A stretch of DNA of 64,000 nucleotides from Lepidurus packardi (taxonomy: Eukaryota; Arthropoda; Branchiopoda; Notostraca; Triopsidae): contig JAKZAN010000004.1 of assembly GCA_023053545.1 (NCBI GenBank), forward strand, positions 11,222,001 to 11,286,000, in the 5' to 3' direction. Positions 27,547 to 39,029 of the stretch are shown piece after piece; within the stretch, counting starts at the first letter, position 1; each line of letters starts with the position of its first letter. Made by a program: the position numbers and the translations under genes. The notes below the pieces were generated by a model. It was not told the origin of the DNA. It ran no database searches and worked only from the letters and a program-made list of their open reading frames with translations.

Positions 27547-29500
27547 TAGCATGCAAATTAAGTGTGCAACTTGGTGAAATACGTTGCCTAAATATGTCTT
27601 TGATTGTGCACGAGCTGTTGAAAAAGAAAGCTTTTGTTTTAGATTGCTTTCAAATCTGATGTGACAATCCGTTTTCGAGAAATCTTGTTCCGAATGTTCG
27701 ACTTGAAGACGACTTTATTGGGGAAATTATTGTGCTGGTACATCAAGCTGTGGTGACAGCATGTACTTTTCAGAACCAAACAAGTGTAGAAACTTTGCCG
27801 GCAATTAGCCGTACGTTTCTTTCACTTTCTTACCAAAAGCTTTCCCAAAACAATGACAAACATCAGTGCCATCTGTGACTGTATTGCATCAATAAGCTAT
27901 AAGAATGTATAAGTGCTTTTAGACAAAGTAAGTCGTGTCGATTCACGGCAAACTTTCCTATTCTTCGCTGATGGCGTTATATAACATGGTTATCTTCTTT
28001 TAGGACGAAAAAGCTGGAGTCAATTGACCACGTCCCCCCTAGGGATCATTTTTCTCATGAAAAGGCACTTGGGATTAAGGGCCAGCAACTTATGGATTTG
28101 CAGAAGCGTCTTTGGAAGCCTTTTGGGAAAGGGTTTTGACAAATGAATCGGGAGAGTACAAATTCATTAGTTATTGGGGGGCCTTGGAATGAGACGTTTT
28201 TAAAGTAGCCGTTAAGGATTCCTCTCTTGCTTAAATTATCAAGCTCCTGTGGGGTGAAGAATGCACTATCCGTGACCTGTATCACGCGTCTTTGCGTGTT
28301 GCTAACCCATCCGGTGCGGTGGCACAATTAACACACGGCAGATGCCCTTTTTCCTTTTTATATGGCTATTAAAAACCGACTCCCTTAGGGACGTTTCATA
28401 ATTATTGGCCGATCATCCTTTATTTTTTTTTTTTTGGCTTTCCTCCCCCCTCCCCCCTTTTCATGTCCGCCCCAGCTTTCAAACTATGCCCTTATTATAC
28501 TTCTATACGACCTTATTCCAAACCTTATTCCAATTTTTTTAATACCCTGATGGCTGAGCTCGATAAATTGCCTCGTTTTGGCAATTTCCTTTCTTTTACA
28601 ATCTGCAACTTTTTCTTTTGTGTTTCACTTGCTATTCCAGGGCTGAAAACACGATTTTTTTTTATTTTTTTTAGGCCAAGTGTCTAATCATTTTTATGAG
28701 CTGCAAATCAAAAGTTAAAAGTTTCCGCAGCACTCCAGGGATTTCTCTGTAAACTCTGTAAAAATCGCATCGGAGAAAATGGAGGGCTTTTCAAACGAGG
28801 AGAGTGGGCGGGGTGAAGGAGATTTATGACTTGAACCTTCAAAAACCTTGGCGTCTTACAGCCACAGACAGGAAAAAAAGTGGAGTTTATAGTACTGAGT
28901 CCTTTAGTATGCTTATTATGGAAGAATTACCCTGGGATATATGGCTAAATGTGGCCCCGCCCCTCGAATGAAGTCAAATGGAGGCACTCCTTTAATTAGC
29001 CGAGACCATAAATGTCAAAACGTATGGCCCGAGATTTGGATCAGCTCGGTTGTTGTTATTTTTCGTTATAGATGTATGGAACTAGCTCGTAACCATTTTT
29101 TTTTAGCTTACTCTTCATTTGCTGGGATAATTCCCCAATATCAGAAAGGGGATTACACAGAGATAACCATTTTCTCGTGACTGAGAGGAGTTGAAAAGAT
29201 GTACCAGGATTTATCGAAATGACACGGGACGGTGTTATCTTCCTTGGCCCATCTATTGAATTATTATGATTTTGATTTCTTTTTTCTCTAACTCTCTCGC
29301 TCCTTAAGGCCACGATGTACTGCAGGTAGTTGATTGTTTTTCGTCAAAAGATGGCGCAGATGTCAGGCCAACAGGTTCTCCAGTTTTGGAACTCGGAGAT
29401 AAAATTGACACGAGTGTGTATTATTGTTGCAAAACGTTCGCCGGAAAAAGAATGACAAATGGGTGTAACTCGAGTTGAAAATTGTTGTTGGATTGGAAAT
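27547..29500. other. DNA without recognised genes
   Basis: No supported exon, long repeat or RNA gene was seen. There is a T run at about 28424-28436. Short frames on both strands resemble no known family. Confidence 0.5.
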
Positions 29501-29504
29501 GAAT

Positions 29505-29690
29505 TAGTTTAGGTTATGTTAGGATAGGTTAGGTAAGCTTAGGTTAGAGGTTAGGTTACAGGTTTGCTTAGGTTAGGTTAGATTAGGTTAGGTTAACGAT
29601 TCTCATCAACGAAAGTTGATGAGAAAGGAAAGTCAACGAAAAATCAACAAAAAGTCAAAGGAAAATCAACGAAAGTTGATGAGAAACGTT
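29505..29690. repeat. TTAGG tract followed by GAAA-loop hairpins
   Basis: Bases 29505-29597 are made of degenerate ttaggttaggtta units. A perfect 11-bp stem closed by a GAAA loop follows (arms 29600-29610 and 29615-29625). A second, shorter copy with the same loop lies at 29665-29680, separated by gtcaac/atcaac-rich sequence. GAAA is a stable GNRA tetraloop in RNA. Confidence 0.7.
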
Positions 29691-29867
29691 AAAACTTGCA
29701 CTTTCACTACACCAGGTGAAAAAAATAAAAATTCATTGTTAGACAGTGACACAGTAGTGTAAATTTTGAACTCCGGGATACATTACGTACGTTGGTAACT
29801 AAATCCGGAGAACGTGTTGATTTTTTCAGGGCTCTCTGTCAATTCCATGACTATTGTCTTCTTCTTC

Positions 29868-30237
29868 TTTTTATTATTATTATTATTAGTAGTAGTCGTA
29901 TTATTAGTATTACTAGTATTATTAGTATTACTAGTATTATTAGTATTACTAGTATTATTAGTATTACTGGTATTATTAGTATTACTAGTATTATTAGTAT
30001 TACTAGTATTATTAGTATTACTAGTATTACTAGTATTATTAGTATTATTAGTATTACTAGTATTATTAGTATTACTAGTATTACTAGTATTATTAGTATT
30101 ACTAGTATTATTAGTATTACTAGTATTATTATTAGTATTATTAGTATTATTAGTATTACTAGTATTATTAGTATTACTAGTATTATTAGTATTACTAGTA
30201 TTATTATTAGTATTATTGCTACTATTATAATTATTCC
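29868..30237. repeat. Compound AT-rich trinucleotide array (TAT/TAG/TAC)
   Basis: Units alternate between agtattatt and agtattact for about 370 bases. Because the step is three bases, most frames stay open on both strands and give Leu/Val, Ile/Ser and Asn/Thr homopolymer-like frames. These are artefacts. Confidence 0.95.
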
Positions 30238-30402
30238 TATTAAGGCCCCGGTGTAGTGCAAGTAGTTGATCATTTTTTGTCAGAAGATGGCGGTGATGTC
30301 GTACCATGTCACAGTGTAATTTCATAAACTGTAAACAAGAAATCAAAAGAAACAGAAAGAGATAATTGAAAAGCTATTTTTCTAAAAGTATCTTAATAAC
30401 AG

Positions 30403-30527
30403 AATCTACTTTACCTGCTGCTTAAGATTTTGGTAAATTATTTCTTTGAAATTTTCGTAACTTGAACACTATGGAAAAAGTTTGTGAAACCGATATTAAA
30501 CATTAAATTCAGCAGGTAAAGTAGATT
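30403..30527. repeat. Pair of perfect 18-bp inverted repeats
   Basis: aatctactttacctgctg (30403-30420) is exactly reversed and complemented at 30510-30527, with about 90 AT-rich bases between. This resembles a small MITE or its terminal inverted repeats. No coding frame is enclosed. Confidence 0.7.
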
Positions 30528-32100
30528 TATACATATTACATATCCCGTGCATTACTGTCACAATACAATTTCATTATATTGCACAGAGAATGAGAATTTT
30601 CGCATAAAAATTTGCCATGCTGTAGTACCATAAGGGGTTCGCTTTACAAAGGTTCGCTTTCCGCTTTATAAAGGTTTCCCAGAAGGCCTCACTTTACTTG
30701 TTCGCATTATAACAAGAAATACGCTTCTTGGTACTATAAACACGAAACTACTCTTCCGAAGCGTACTCCTTCGTTATGATATTCTTTTGCATTCTCGTTT
30801 TTATTACTGGAAAGGGTAAATAGATTTTGTTCCGATTCAAAAATTGACGTTGGCCAATTTTCTTTCGGCTCAACGAATCTTCTCATTGAGTCCTTTTCAC
30901 ATTGCTCTAACCTCTTCTCTTCTTCCCCTCTCAGAAATCCAGTCAAGAAGAGCCTATTTAGCTATTCTTCCCATTTGGTGAAGGAAAAAAAAAAAGAAAT
31001 AAATCAGGGCCTTAAGCATTTGCCGCCCTTGGATAAATATCTTCCTGCTTGGTGGGCGTTTCCCCCCCTTTTTTTTGCTTCATCTGTCCCCTTCTTGGGA
31101 GTGTACCAAACAGTGCCTGGTACTTACCCTCAAAATGGCGCTTTTCTTGTGCAATGCTTGGAAAATTTGAGAAATTGCTCCTCTTTTAGAACTATTTCCT
31201 CAAATAGGAACTATTTCTCAAAAATACAGGCTGATAGGGCGACTCCGCCCAGGTACCAGGTGGTAAGTAATACGTTTAGTGGCGCTGCAACAATCTACTT
31301 TTTTGTTCCCTCCCAAGATCTTCCAAGTTGAAAAAGGGGTCGTAAATCATGACACACTAAAAGCTAGGCCATGAGAGTTAACATTAACACGTGATATCAC
31401 TCATGGGGTTAGAGGACTTTAGATTTGAGTAGGAAAAAAAATATAGGGAAAGCCCACTTTATAGAAAAAAGCTTTTTATATATTTTTTTTATATCCTACA
31501 AGAGTACCAGAAGGGAGACAATAGTTCCTTTTTTTAGTGTTTAACTTGTCAAGAGTTCTCAGCACAATCGTAGGACTAAACAGGGGGCCAAAATGTGTAA
31601 CCTCAATGACCCGTTTCCCAGAAAACGAAAATAAAAAAGTATATACACTTCAATTGTCTTTTTATGGCCCATTTGTTGGCTTCTTTCGCCCTCAAACCTG
31701 TTGGAAATCGCTCTTTTACCAGGAATCCTAGAGAGTTTTATGGGGACACCGTGATAACAGTATATCGATGATGTATTTTTTTTTTTTTTTAATGTATTAT
31801 TGTTATTGTGTATTGTTGTTTGTATTCAGCTTATTCTAGTGTATGTGTTGAGTTATGGGAAAAAGAGAATATATAGACTTGGGACCAGTTTCTTGTGGAG
31901 ATCCTAATGAGTACGAATGCAGGTGTTGGCGGATGTTGTACGATGCTGGCCAAGCTGAATTTAAAAAGTTTTTCTGGATTGAGATGGCAAATTTATCCTA
32001 GGGTGGAGTTGTTGATTAGTCTCCCACCGCGCGTCGGAGAGCTTGATAGTGCTGGAATAAAGACAAAATAATTAAAAGCGGCTGTGATCTATATATCAGT
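30528..32100. other. DNA without recognised genes
   Basis: Contains a few direct copies of the ggttcgcttt theme at about 30640-30675 and T runs near 31483 and 31777. Nothing codes convincingly. Confidence 0.5.
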
Positions 32101-32104
32101 CGTG

Positions 32105-33239
32105 AGCTGCGTTCGTTTTGACGAAAGTTTTAAGTCGACTTAAAAGTCTAAAAGACTTTCGCGTATAAGCGTTCAAGATGGGTAAACTTTGGGCTTCTAA
32201 CGTTTTATTTAGTTTGTCGACTTAGACTTTGTAAGTCAACTTTTAGTTTTAGTTTTGCTTAGTCTCAAGTCAGGCAAGTCTATAACGAGTACGCATGTGC
32301 CAAGACTTAAACTTAACCCCGCCCCCTTGTTTATGTTCCTTTGTTTATTACGCGCATGCCGAGAAACTGTGTGCCTTTCAAGAATACGCTACTTTTTATG
32401 CATTTGAGTTGTTTGTTTTAATTATTTTAGTTGGTAATCAACGATTTTCCCTCAAAGTATGGAATTGTGGGACAAGAACCCCGAGCGTAAGTTGCAAACA
32501 ACCAATGGAAGACAATTATCCCGTCAACATCCTCCACAGCCACATCTTCCGAGACCCGAGACTATAAGCTTTCGCTTATAAGCGTTCAAGATGGGTAAAC
32601 TTTGGGCTTCTAACGTTTTATTTAGTTTGTCGACTTAGACTTTGTAAGTCAATTTTTAGTTTTAGTTTTGGTTAGTCTCAAGTCAGGCAAGTCTATAACG
32701 AGTACGCATGTGCCAAGACTTAAACTTAACCCCGCCCCCTTGTTTATGTTCCTTTGTTTATTACGCGCATGCCCAGAGACTGCGTGCCTTTCAAGAACAC
32801 GCTACTTTTAATGCATTTTAGTTGTTTGTTTTAATTATTTTAGTTGGTAATGAACGATTTTTCCTCAAAGTATGGAATTGTGGGACAAGATCCCGTCAAC
32901 ATCTTCCTCAGCCACATCTTCAATTGTCCGGGTAATAACGAAAAACTGATTCAAAGAATGGAAGAAATTAACTGCCCCACAGAACAAAGCGATAATTTGC
33001 TATTAAAATCCATACTCGACAAGCGAACAATTCGTATATTGTTTACGTTCGACAAGCCCCGCCCCATGGGTGGAGTCATTCTAAACTGATGCTTATAACC
33101 GTTCGGACTTCGTTTCGGACTCGAGACTTTCCAAGTCGACTTCCGTAAACTTTCAAAGTTTACACTAAAACGAACGCTTATAAACGTAGGTCAATGAAGT
33201 TTGGCTAGTCTAAGTTGAAGGGATCAAACGAACGCGGCT
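32105..33239. mobile_element. MITE-like element with inverted ends and internal 413-bp duplication
   Basis: The ends are AGCTGCGTTCGTTTTGA (32105-32121) and the complement of AGCCGCGTTCGTTTGA (33224-33239). Further inverted themes (aagtcgactt, ttataagcg/cgcttataa) lie inside. Bases from about 32169 to 32481 recur from 32582 to about 32893, with an offset of 413 and few differences; both copies carry the phrases accccgcccccttg and tttattacgcgcatgcc. No transposase is visible, so it would be non-autonomous. I could not define a target-site duplication. Confidence 0.6.
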
Positions 33240-36200
33240 ATGATAAGTTGGAAGCGAAACGCTTGTAGGCAATAATGAAAATTTCTTTTGATTGTATGTC
33301 ACATGTTTCTAGGGTTTTTCATTGTTGGATGCCAACGCTGCTTTGTGTGTATGATGTCGGTATCTATACCTGGCCAACCCGGAACCGCCGGAATCCGGTA
33401 ATGCCGCAAAAAAATGTAATGGAAGCTTTTACATGGATCTAGTAGAGTGTCCTGGCGCAGAGTCGTAAACCAAGGCAACAAACAAAGAGAAAAAGACTCC
33501 CACAAAGCGATGGCCATATAAAACTGGGCCTTCAAAAAGTCGTGCTTGGGAGTTGGTTTGGCTGGCCATTTGACTGATCGTCATCACACAAAACGAGCGT
33601 TAATGACTCCATAAAATGCGACCGTTGTTGTCAGCTTCTTTGCCCTCCATACCGAACCCAGGGTCTCTGCTCAAGAAAAAAGTCTTGGAAAGGTGTAACA
33701 TTCGGACTTTTACTCGGATAAAGTAAGTTATTGCGTTTAGGCCGTATGGATTAGCCACAGCCGATTTAAAGTTCGTTTTATTGGATTTTTTGAGGGGGGT
33801 TCCCAACAAAGGAGCGTAACGGTACACAATGGTGCAATGATCAGTCTTGAAAACGGTAATGATTGCAGAGCAAAGCAGTTGATCACTGAAGGACCTCCCA
33901 AAAGTGACAGGTAAGCGCTCCATAAAAAAATTCCATAAAAAATAAGAAAATAAAGCTTCGTGTTTTCAGGGAATCGGAATGAGCTCACGCCGGAATGCTT
34001 TGCGGTTCCTGGGAAATTCAAGCTGAGTTCTGGGAGGAAAAGGTAAGTGTAATATGATCTATGAATCTGTACAATACGTAATAGTTTTTTTTATAGTAAT
34101 AGGTTATTTCTTGGGTTGGGACTCTTCAAGATTCTTTTCTTTTTCCTCGATTTATCAAGCTTCGTTTGGCTGCAGTGTGCATGCATTATAGATTTGCTTA
34201 CTTCACGGTCAGAGGTCAAATTAGAACAATGTTAGCTAGGATTGGTGGCCATTGAGGCGGTCACCCAAAAGAGCGGGTCCGTGTCTATTGTCACGAGCAT
34301 AGCTAATACCAGGTCGGTAAGCCAAGCCATGTTCCGTCGAAAATGAGTGTCCCAAGTCGGGCGCTTGTTGTTCACTGTTTTGCTCATTAACGGTGGAAGC
34401 CCACACAGAAATTTGCATCTAAACTGACGTTGCAGGCAACTCTGTTTTTTTCTTTCCTTATGCTCTTTATGTCGTACAAAATGGTATGCAAAGTTGGGGA
34501 ACTTTTCATTTCATTTTTTTTTTTTTTTTTTTTTTTTTTCATCTGAAATGTATTAACCCAAACGGTTTTGGTAAAGAAGAGATGAAGGAACTCTACACAT
34601 GTCAATTTACATTTCATTAAAAGAGAAAAATATTTATACAAAGAGAAAATTACAGAGAAAAAAATACTTTAAAGAGAAACGTAGGTGAAAAGTTTAGCTG
34701 AAGTAAAATTTTTTTTTTTTTGGGGGGGGGGAATTTTAAGAGTGGTACTTTGGTGAACGTGTCCTGTTTCCCACCCTTCTGGCGGAGAATTTTCTTATTT
34801 TTTTATCATGACAAAAGAGAGGGAAAAAATGACTGCCTGGGATAATTATGGTTAATTGTTCCCAATGTTACGTTATCCTAGTTTGGACGTGACTTATAGC
34901 TCGGCCTGAGCTTCTGTGCTGCACACTTATGGTACTAGTGGCAAGTAATATCTTTTCCTCTGACTTGGAACTCAAATTATGTTGGAAGGGCGAACGAAGC
35001 AAATCCTCATCAAGCTCAAACAACATAAACCGTAGGAATATGCAGTGAATGGCCAAGTCCTGTTTTCTTTTTTCATGTTCGTGAAGATCCGGGATGAGAC
35101 ATTGCATCCATCGGTTTTCTGGCATGACCACATTTAGTTTTTGTAATCATTCATTATAGTTTTCTTTGGACGGGGAGCAAAAAGAGCCTTGTTTGGTTAC
35201 TTTTATTTTACCTTGAGGAGGAAGTCGAACTGGGCGGTTCGGTTTGGTTGTTCCATGAGATGTTAATCAGATATAAATCTGTCCCTAAAAGGTCCATAAT
35301 GTGATGTGTGTTTCGCACTTTTCTTTTCGTTTTACCCCGAGGAAAAAGAAGCTGGATTTTTCAAGGTCTTTTGGGGACACCTCGATCCAATACCGCAAAT
35401 GGGAGGGTATAAAAGAAGGAAAAGAAGGAAACGGCTATTGAAGTAGTGTGCAAATGAAGGAAACGTGTTCCATATAAAGCTGAGAGAGTGCGCGCATCCG
35501 TGGGATCTTTTGGTCGTAGGGCTAATGCGTGAGTCCTTGATTGTTTTTCGTGGGCTTTTTTCGATCCCCGCCAGGAAATTTATAGTGATGGGCCAAAGTG
35601 ATGGTACGAGGAATGCTAGAAATGTTTGTCGATATCGAAAGCGTTCCAATCCGTCCTCGTAAATTCCTCAGCAACGCTACTAAATCCTCGTTTTAATAGG
35701 TTAACCTTGTCATTGCAGTGACTTCGCGGTGGTTTCGAGTAAAACCAAGACAAAAAATCCATGGAACTTAGTTTTTTTTTTTTTTTTTTTTTTTTTTGCT
35801 AAAAGCAGTGTGGATCTGGAAGATAGCGACTAAACTACACTCTAAAATTAAGTTGATTAATTGAATATCAAGCTATATACTAGGAATACTTATCAAGCTA
35901 TTATTAGGAATACTTAATCTAAGTCTATTGTTAAAATCAAGCTATATACTTAATCTAAGTATTGTTAAATTGATTTATTATTAATAAAATCTTGAGCAAA
36001 TTACTGATAAAATAGCTGATCGAATTACTAATCAGAATGGCCACTGCGACTGATCTTGTGTTTAGTCTCTGTTTAATTATTGGCAGAATGTTGCTTCCGT
36101 CTATTCTCCAAATTTGATTCACATTCCAAAGCTTTCGGCGGCCGAAACAATGTGACTGAATACCTTGTGTATTGCACCACTAAAATGCGAACTTATCCGT

Positions 36201-38090
36201 CAAATTCCGTCCGTTCATCCTATCAAACGCTAGGAATACTCAATTTCTCCCCAGCCTGAAGCCAATGTAAAATCATAGATCAAACTGCAATCCGTCCGGC
36301 CATATCCATAAATTATATCGATCATCATATCGATCATTATATCGATCATCATATCGATCATTATATCGATCATATAAATGACATCGATTATATCGGAAAT
36401 TTTTCCAATTGTCTCAAAACTCATCGATTTTTTTCTAAATTCTTCGACATTTTTCGACTTTTTTCCAAATTTCTTTTTTGCAGTAACTAACTTATAGTTA
36501 GTGTTTCGCGGGTTAGGAAAAGACACATGAATATAAACTAGAATGTTCACTTTTTAAGACAGGTTTTTGTGATAAATGCCCTTTAACTAATATCGTATAA
36601 CTTTTTTTTATTATTTAAATTATTTTTGTAATTAATTAAAAATGAAGAACGGTGATTTTAAACCAAAAAGTTCTTCGTTTATGCATGGTTCTCATTTTAT
36701 AATGATCTTTCAAGTTCTTTTGCTATCATTCTAAATTTTTGAGAGGTTTAGTGGCGTAGTTGACCATGGGGTTTTTGCTTCATAGCGTTGTAATGATATT
36801 CTGTTCAGGAAAGGAGCTTGACAGCTCCAAGAGTCCAGTTAACATTTCATCTTGTAGACTCGCGTGCCCGTGTTGCATTGGACGTCAGCAAGCAAATAGA
36901 TTGGAGCTGCGAGCACGGATGGTTCACGTCACACCTTGTATAATTACAGCCCTAGCTAAAAGCAAGTACTAGATCAATGCTATTATCTTGCCTTCTGGCT
37001 TTGTGCACTTGGACGTGGATTGGGGTAATCAATTCTGGCTACAATGCGTTGCTAATTTTGCAATCCAATTTGCCGAGTTTTATTTTCAGAGGCGGTTCTA
37101 CCTTTTACAACACTGGAGCTTACGCATAGACCAATTTGGCAGCTGTCTGGTGCAGTTTGAGCCATGCGTGCAAATGTTTGACAATGTAATGATCCGTGTT
37201 CAACCTGGGAAGTTTCTCGCTTTTAATTCGATTCGGTCTTTAGTTCTATCTCGAATTCGATTTGAACGTGCCTATATTGTGTATTGCAATACAAATAGGT
37301 ATTAGGAAAATCAAGGTGCAGCCAAGAGTTGTATTTTCACACTTGGGGTTTGAACATAGCAAAAACAATTGAAAATTACAAACATAACTAAAATTTTCAA
37401 TCCTGACCAATTCGCGCATTGCGTTATTACTGTCACTTTTTACATCATGGAAATGAAATTGAGGACACGCAAGGAATGATACAAGCAAACAAATTATGTA
37501 GGACATACAAGTTATAAACATATACAAACAAAGGCCAAGAAAAGTCATATAAAATGCTACACAAATAAAAAGTTCACCACTAGAGCTTAAAAGTAAAAAA
37601 TAAAAGCACTTTTCCCAACAAAGGCCAGGGTTTACTGCAAATAGTTGATAATTTTTGGTCAAGAGATGTCATTGATGTCAGATCCACATATCCTTCGAGT
37701 ATAGGCAACACATTGTACACCTGTGACCAGTTTCTCTCACTAGATGTCTGCCCTTAAAGAATGATGGGGGAAGGGAAGAAGTGATGTAGGGGAATGTATT
37801 TTTAAGACGTTTGGCATAGGTTTCATGCAAATCGGCAGTCAAACAAATTCGCTGGACGTAAAAGAATAATCTACAAAAATGCCCCGCAAAAACTCCTAGT
37901 ATCGGGAGCGCCATCAACAGAGTCCAACCCTAAGGCGGAAGTCACGCCATCCTCGGTGTTATTATGTGAAATTCTTTCTCCGCACTTGAGTAGTACCGAT
38001 CTTTTATATATTGTGTAAATTAATGACTGTACGGTTATTTTGGTAATGTCTTATATACGTGGGCTTTTAATTTAAAAAAAATCAAGCCTT
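33240..38090. other. DNA without recognised genes
   Basis: Long T runs lie at about 34508-34540 and 35772-35797. AT-rich sequence with short repeats of aagctatatacttaat type lies at about 35870-35960, and a 12-bp tandem at 36315-36374. Frames such as 33299-33535 and 36988-37305 match no family I recognise. Confidence 0.5.
36315..36374. repeat. 12-bp tandem repeat of atatcgatcatY
   Basis: Five near-identical copies of atatcgatcatc/atatcgatcatt run in succession, each carrying the palindrome ATCGAT. The Ile/Asp/Met-rich frame on the minus strand is a by-product. Confidence 0.85.
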
Positions 38091-38099
38091 GTTATTTAT

Positions 38100-38215
38100 T
38101 TGGAATGATTTTTATTACATTTTATAATACTTACAAGAATATAATACATTAATGCAAACTTATAGAGAACACGAGGTATGGCTGTAAGAGAACCATCGTA
38201 TTTTTATACATTTGT
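38100..38215. repeat. Left copy of a direct repeat flanking the ATAD1 fragment
   Basis: The segment with tttttattacattttataatac, taatgcaaactt, tagagaa and aaggtatggct-like words is found again, diverged, at about 39578-39690. The two copies lie in the same orientation on either side of the broken ATAD1 copy. Confidence 0.55.
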
Positions 38216-38273
38216 ATAAATCATATGTTTACAAATTTTTTTGTAAAAATAGCAAACGGGTTTCAAAAGGTAC

Positions 38274-39026
38274 CGATTTCGTCGATAAAGATGATGCACG
38301 GCTGGATCTTAACGGCTAGCATAAAGACTGCAGCAACAAGCGTCTGGCTTTCGCCGTACCATTTATCCACCAAGCTAGAAGCGTCTAAATTAATGAAATG
38401 CATGCCTGCTTGCTTGGCAGTCGCTTTGGCAACCATGGTTTTCCCGCAACCAGGAGGTCCATGTAGTAAAACGCCTAATTGAAACGTTGAATAAGGTAAG
38501 GATCATAAGGATGAAGAATTTAGGAGGTTTAATACCTTTAGGAGGTTGCAACAGCTGAGAATTCCCGAAAAGATGGGATTTTTGGACGGGGAGAATGACA
38601 GTGTCTTTTAATTCTTGTAGAATGCCATCCAGACCTGCAATATCGTTCCAAGATGTGGGGAGCTGATGAGAATCAACTAGATTGCTGGCAATGGTAAGCT
38701 CGTATTCGTTTAGCTACACACAGATGAGTGGAATTAGTAAGATAAACGAAGGAAGTTTCATTTGAGTTATCTTACCTTCATATCGGGGCTTAGCTTAAGC
38801 TTTCGCATACTGTTTTGAGCCTAGAGAAAAATGAAGGGGTGTTACTGTTAGGAGTTTAGAAGAATTGGAAAATGAAGTGGTACTAGAGTTTTCGCCTTCT
38901 TTTTCTGTTCCGGGTAGGATCGAGTAAGTCAACCATCCATTTAATTGTGAGGATACTAAAGGTAGTGGCTATGGCTGTTTTCACCAGGACAAAGATAATC
39001 TCTGAACGCGTAAATTCTTCTTTCAT
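38274..39026 (-). pseudogene. ATAD1: 5' half of an ATAD1/Msp1-type AAA ATPase gene, broken
   Basis: Four exons with proper splice signals: 38884-39026, 38776-38820, 38536-38713 and 38274-38474. ATAD1/Msp1 pulls mislocalised tail-anchored proteins out of the mitochondrial outer membrane. Exon 1 gives the N-terminal membrane segment (ILTIKWMVDLLDPTR). Exon 3 gives the linker with the family word DIAGLD. Exon 4 carries Walker A GPPGCGKT, pore-loop region KWYGES and Walker B IIFIDE. Two defects show. Exon 1 (143 nt) loses frame just after DPTR, as though one base were missing; one more base would give 144 nt and the phase exon 2 expects. After exon 4, which ends in a plausible phase-1 donor (GTACCT), I find no second AAA half, including sensor 1 and the arginine finger; repeat sequence follows instead. 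Introns are kept, so this is a DNA-level copy, not a retrocopy. An assembly error could produce the frame loss. Confidence 0.75.
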
Positions 39027-39029
39027 TTT

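Noticed and set aside
29783-30346. 187-codon Asn/Thr/Ser-rich frame on the minus strand
   Set aside because: It lies over the trinucleotide array; its sequence is a direct reading of the repeat and other frames are equally open.
32844-33089. 81-codon plus-strand frame
   Set aside because: Lies inside the MITE-like element; the duplicated copy does not keep the frame.
33299-33535. Minus-strand frame starting MKAQF, considered as the missing half of ATAD1
   Set aside because: Only the first few residues resemble ATAD1; the rest shows no AAA motifs and stops lie just upstream in frame.
37246-37662. 138-codon hydrophobic minus-strand frame
   Set aside because: AT-rich sequence giving Phe/Leu/Cys-rich translation; no motif, no splice context, no similarity recognised.
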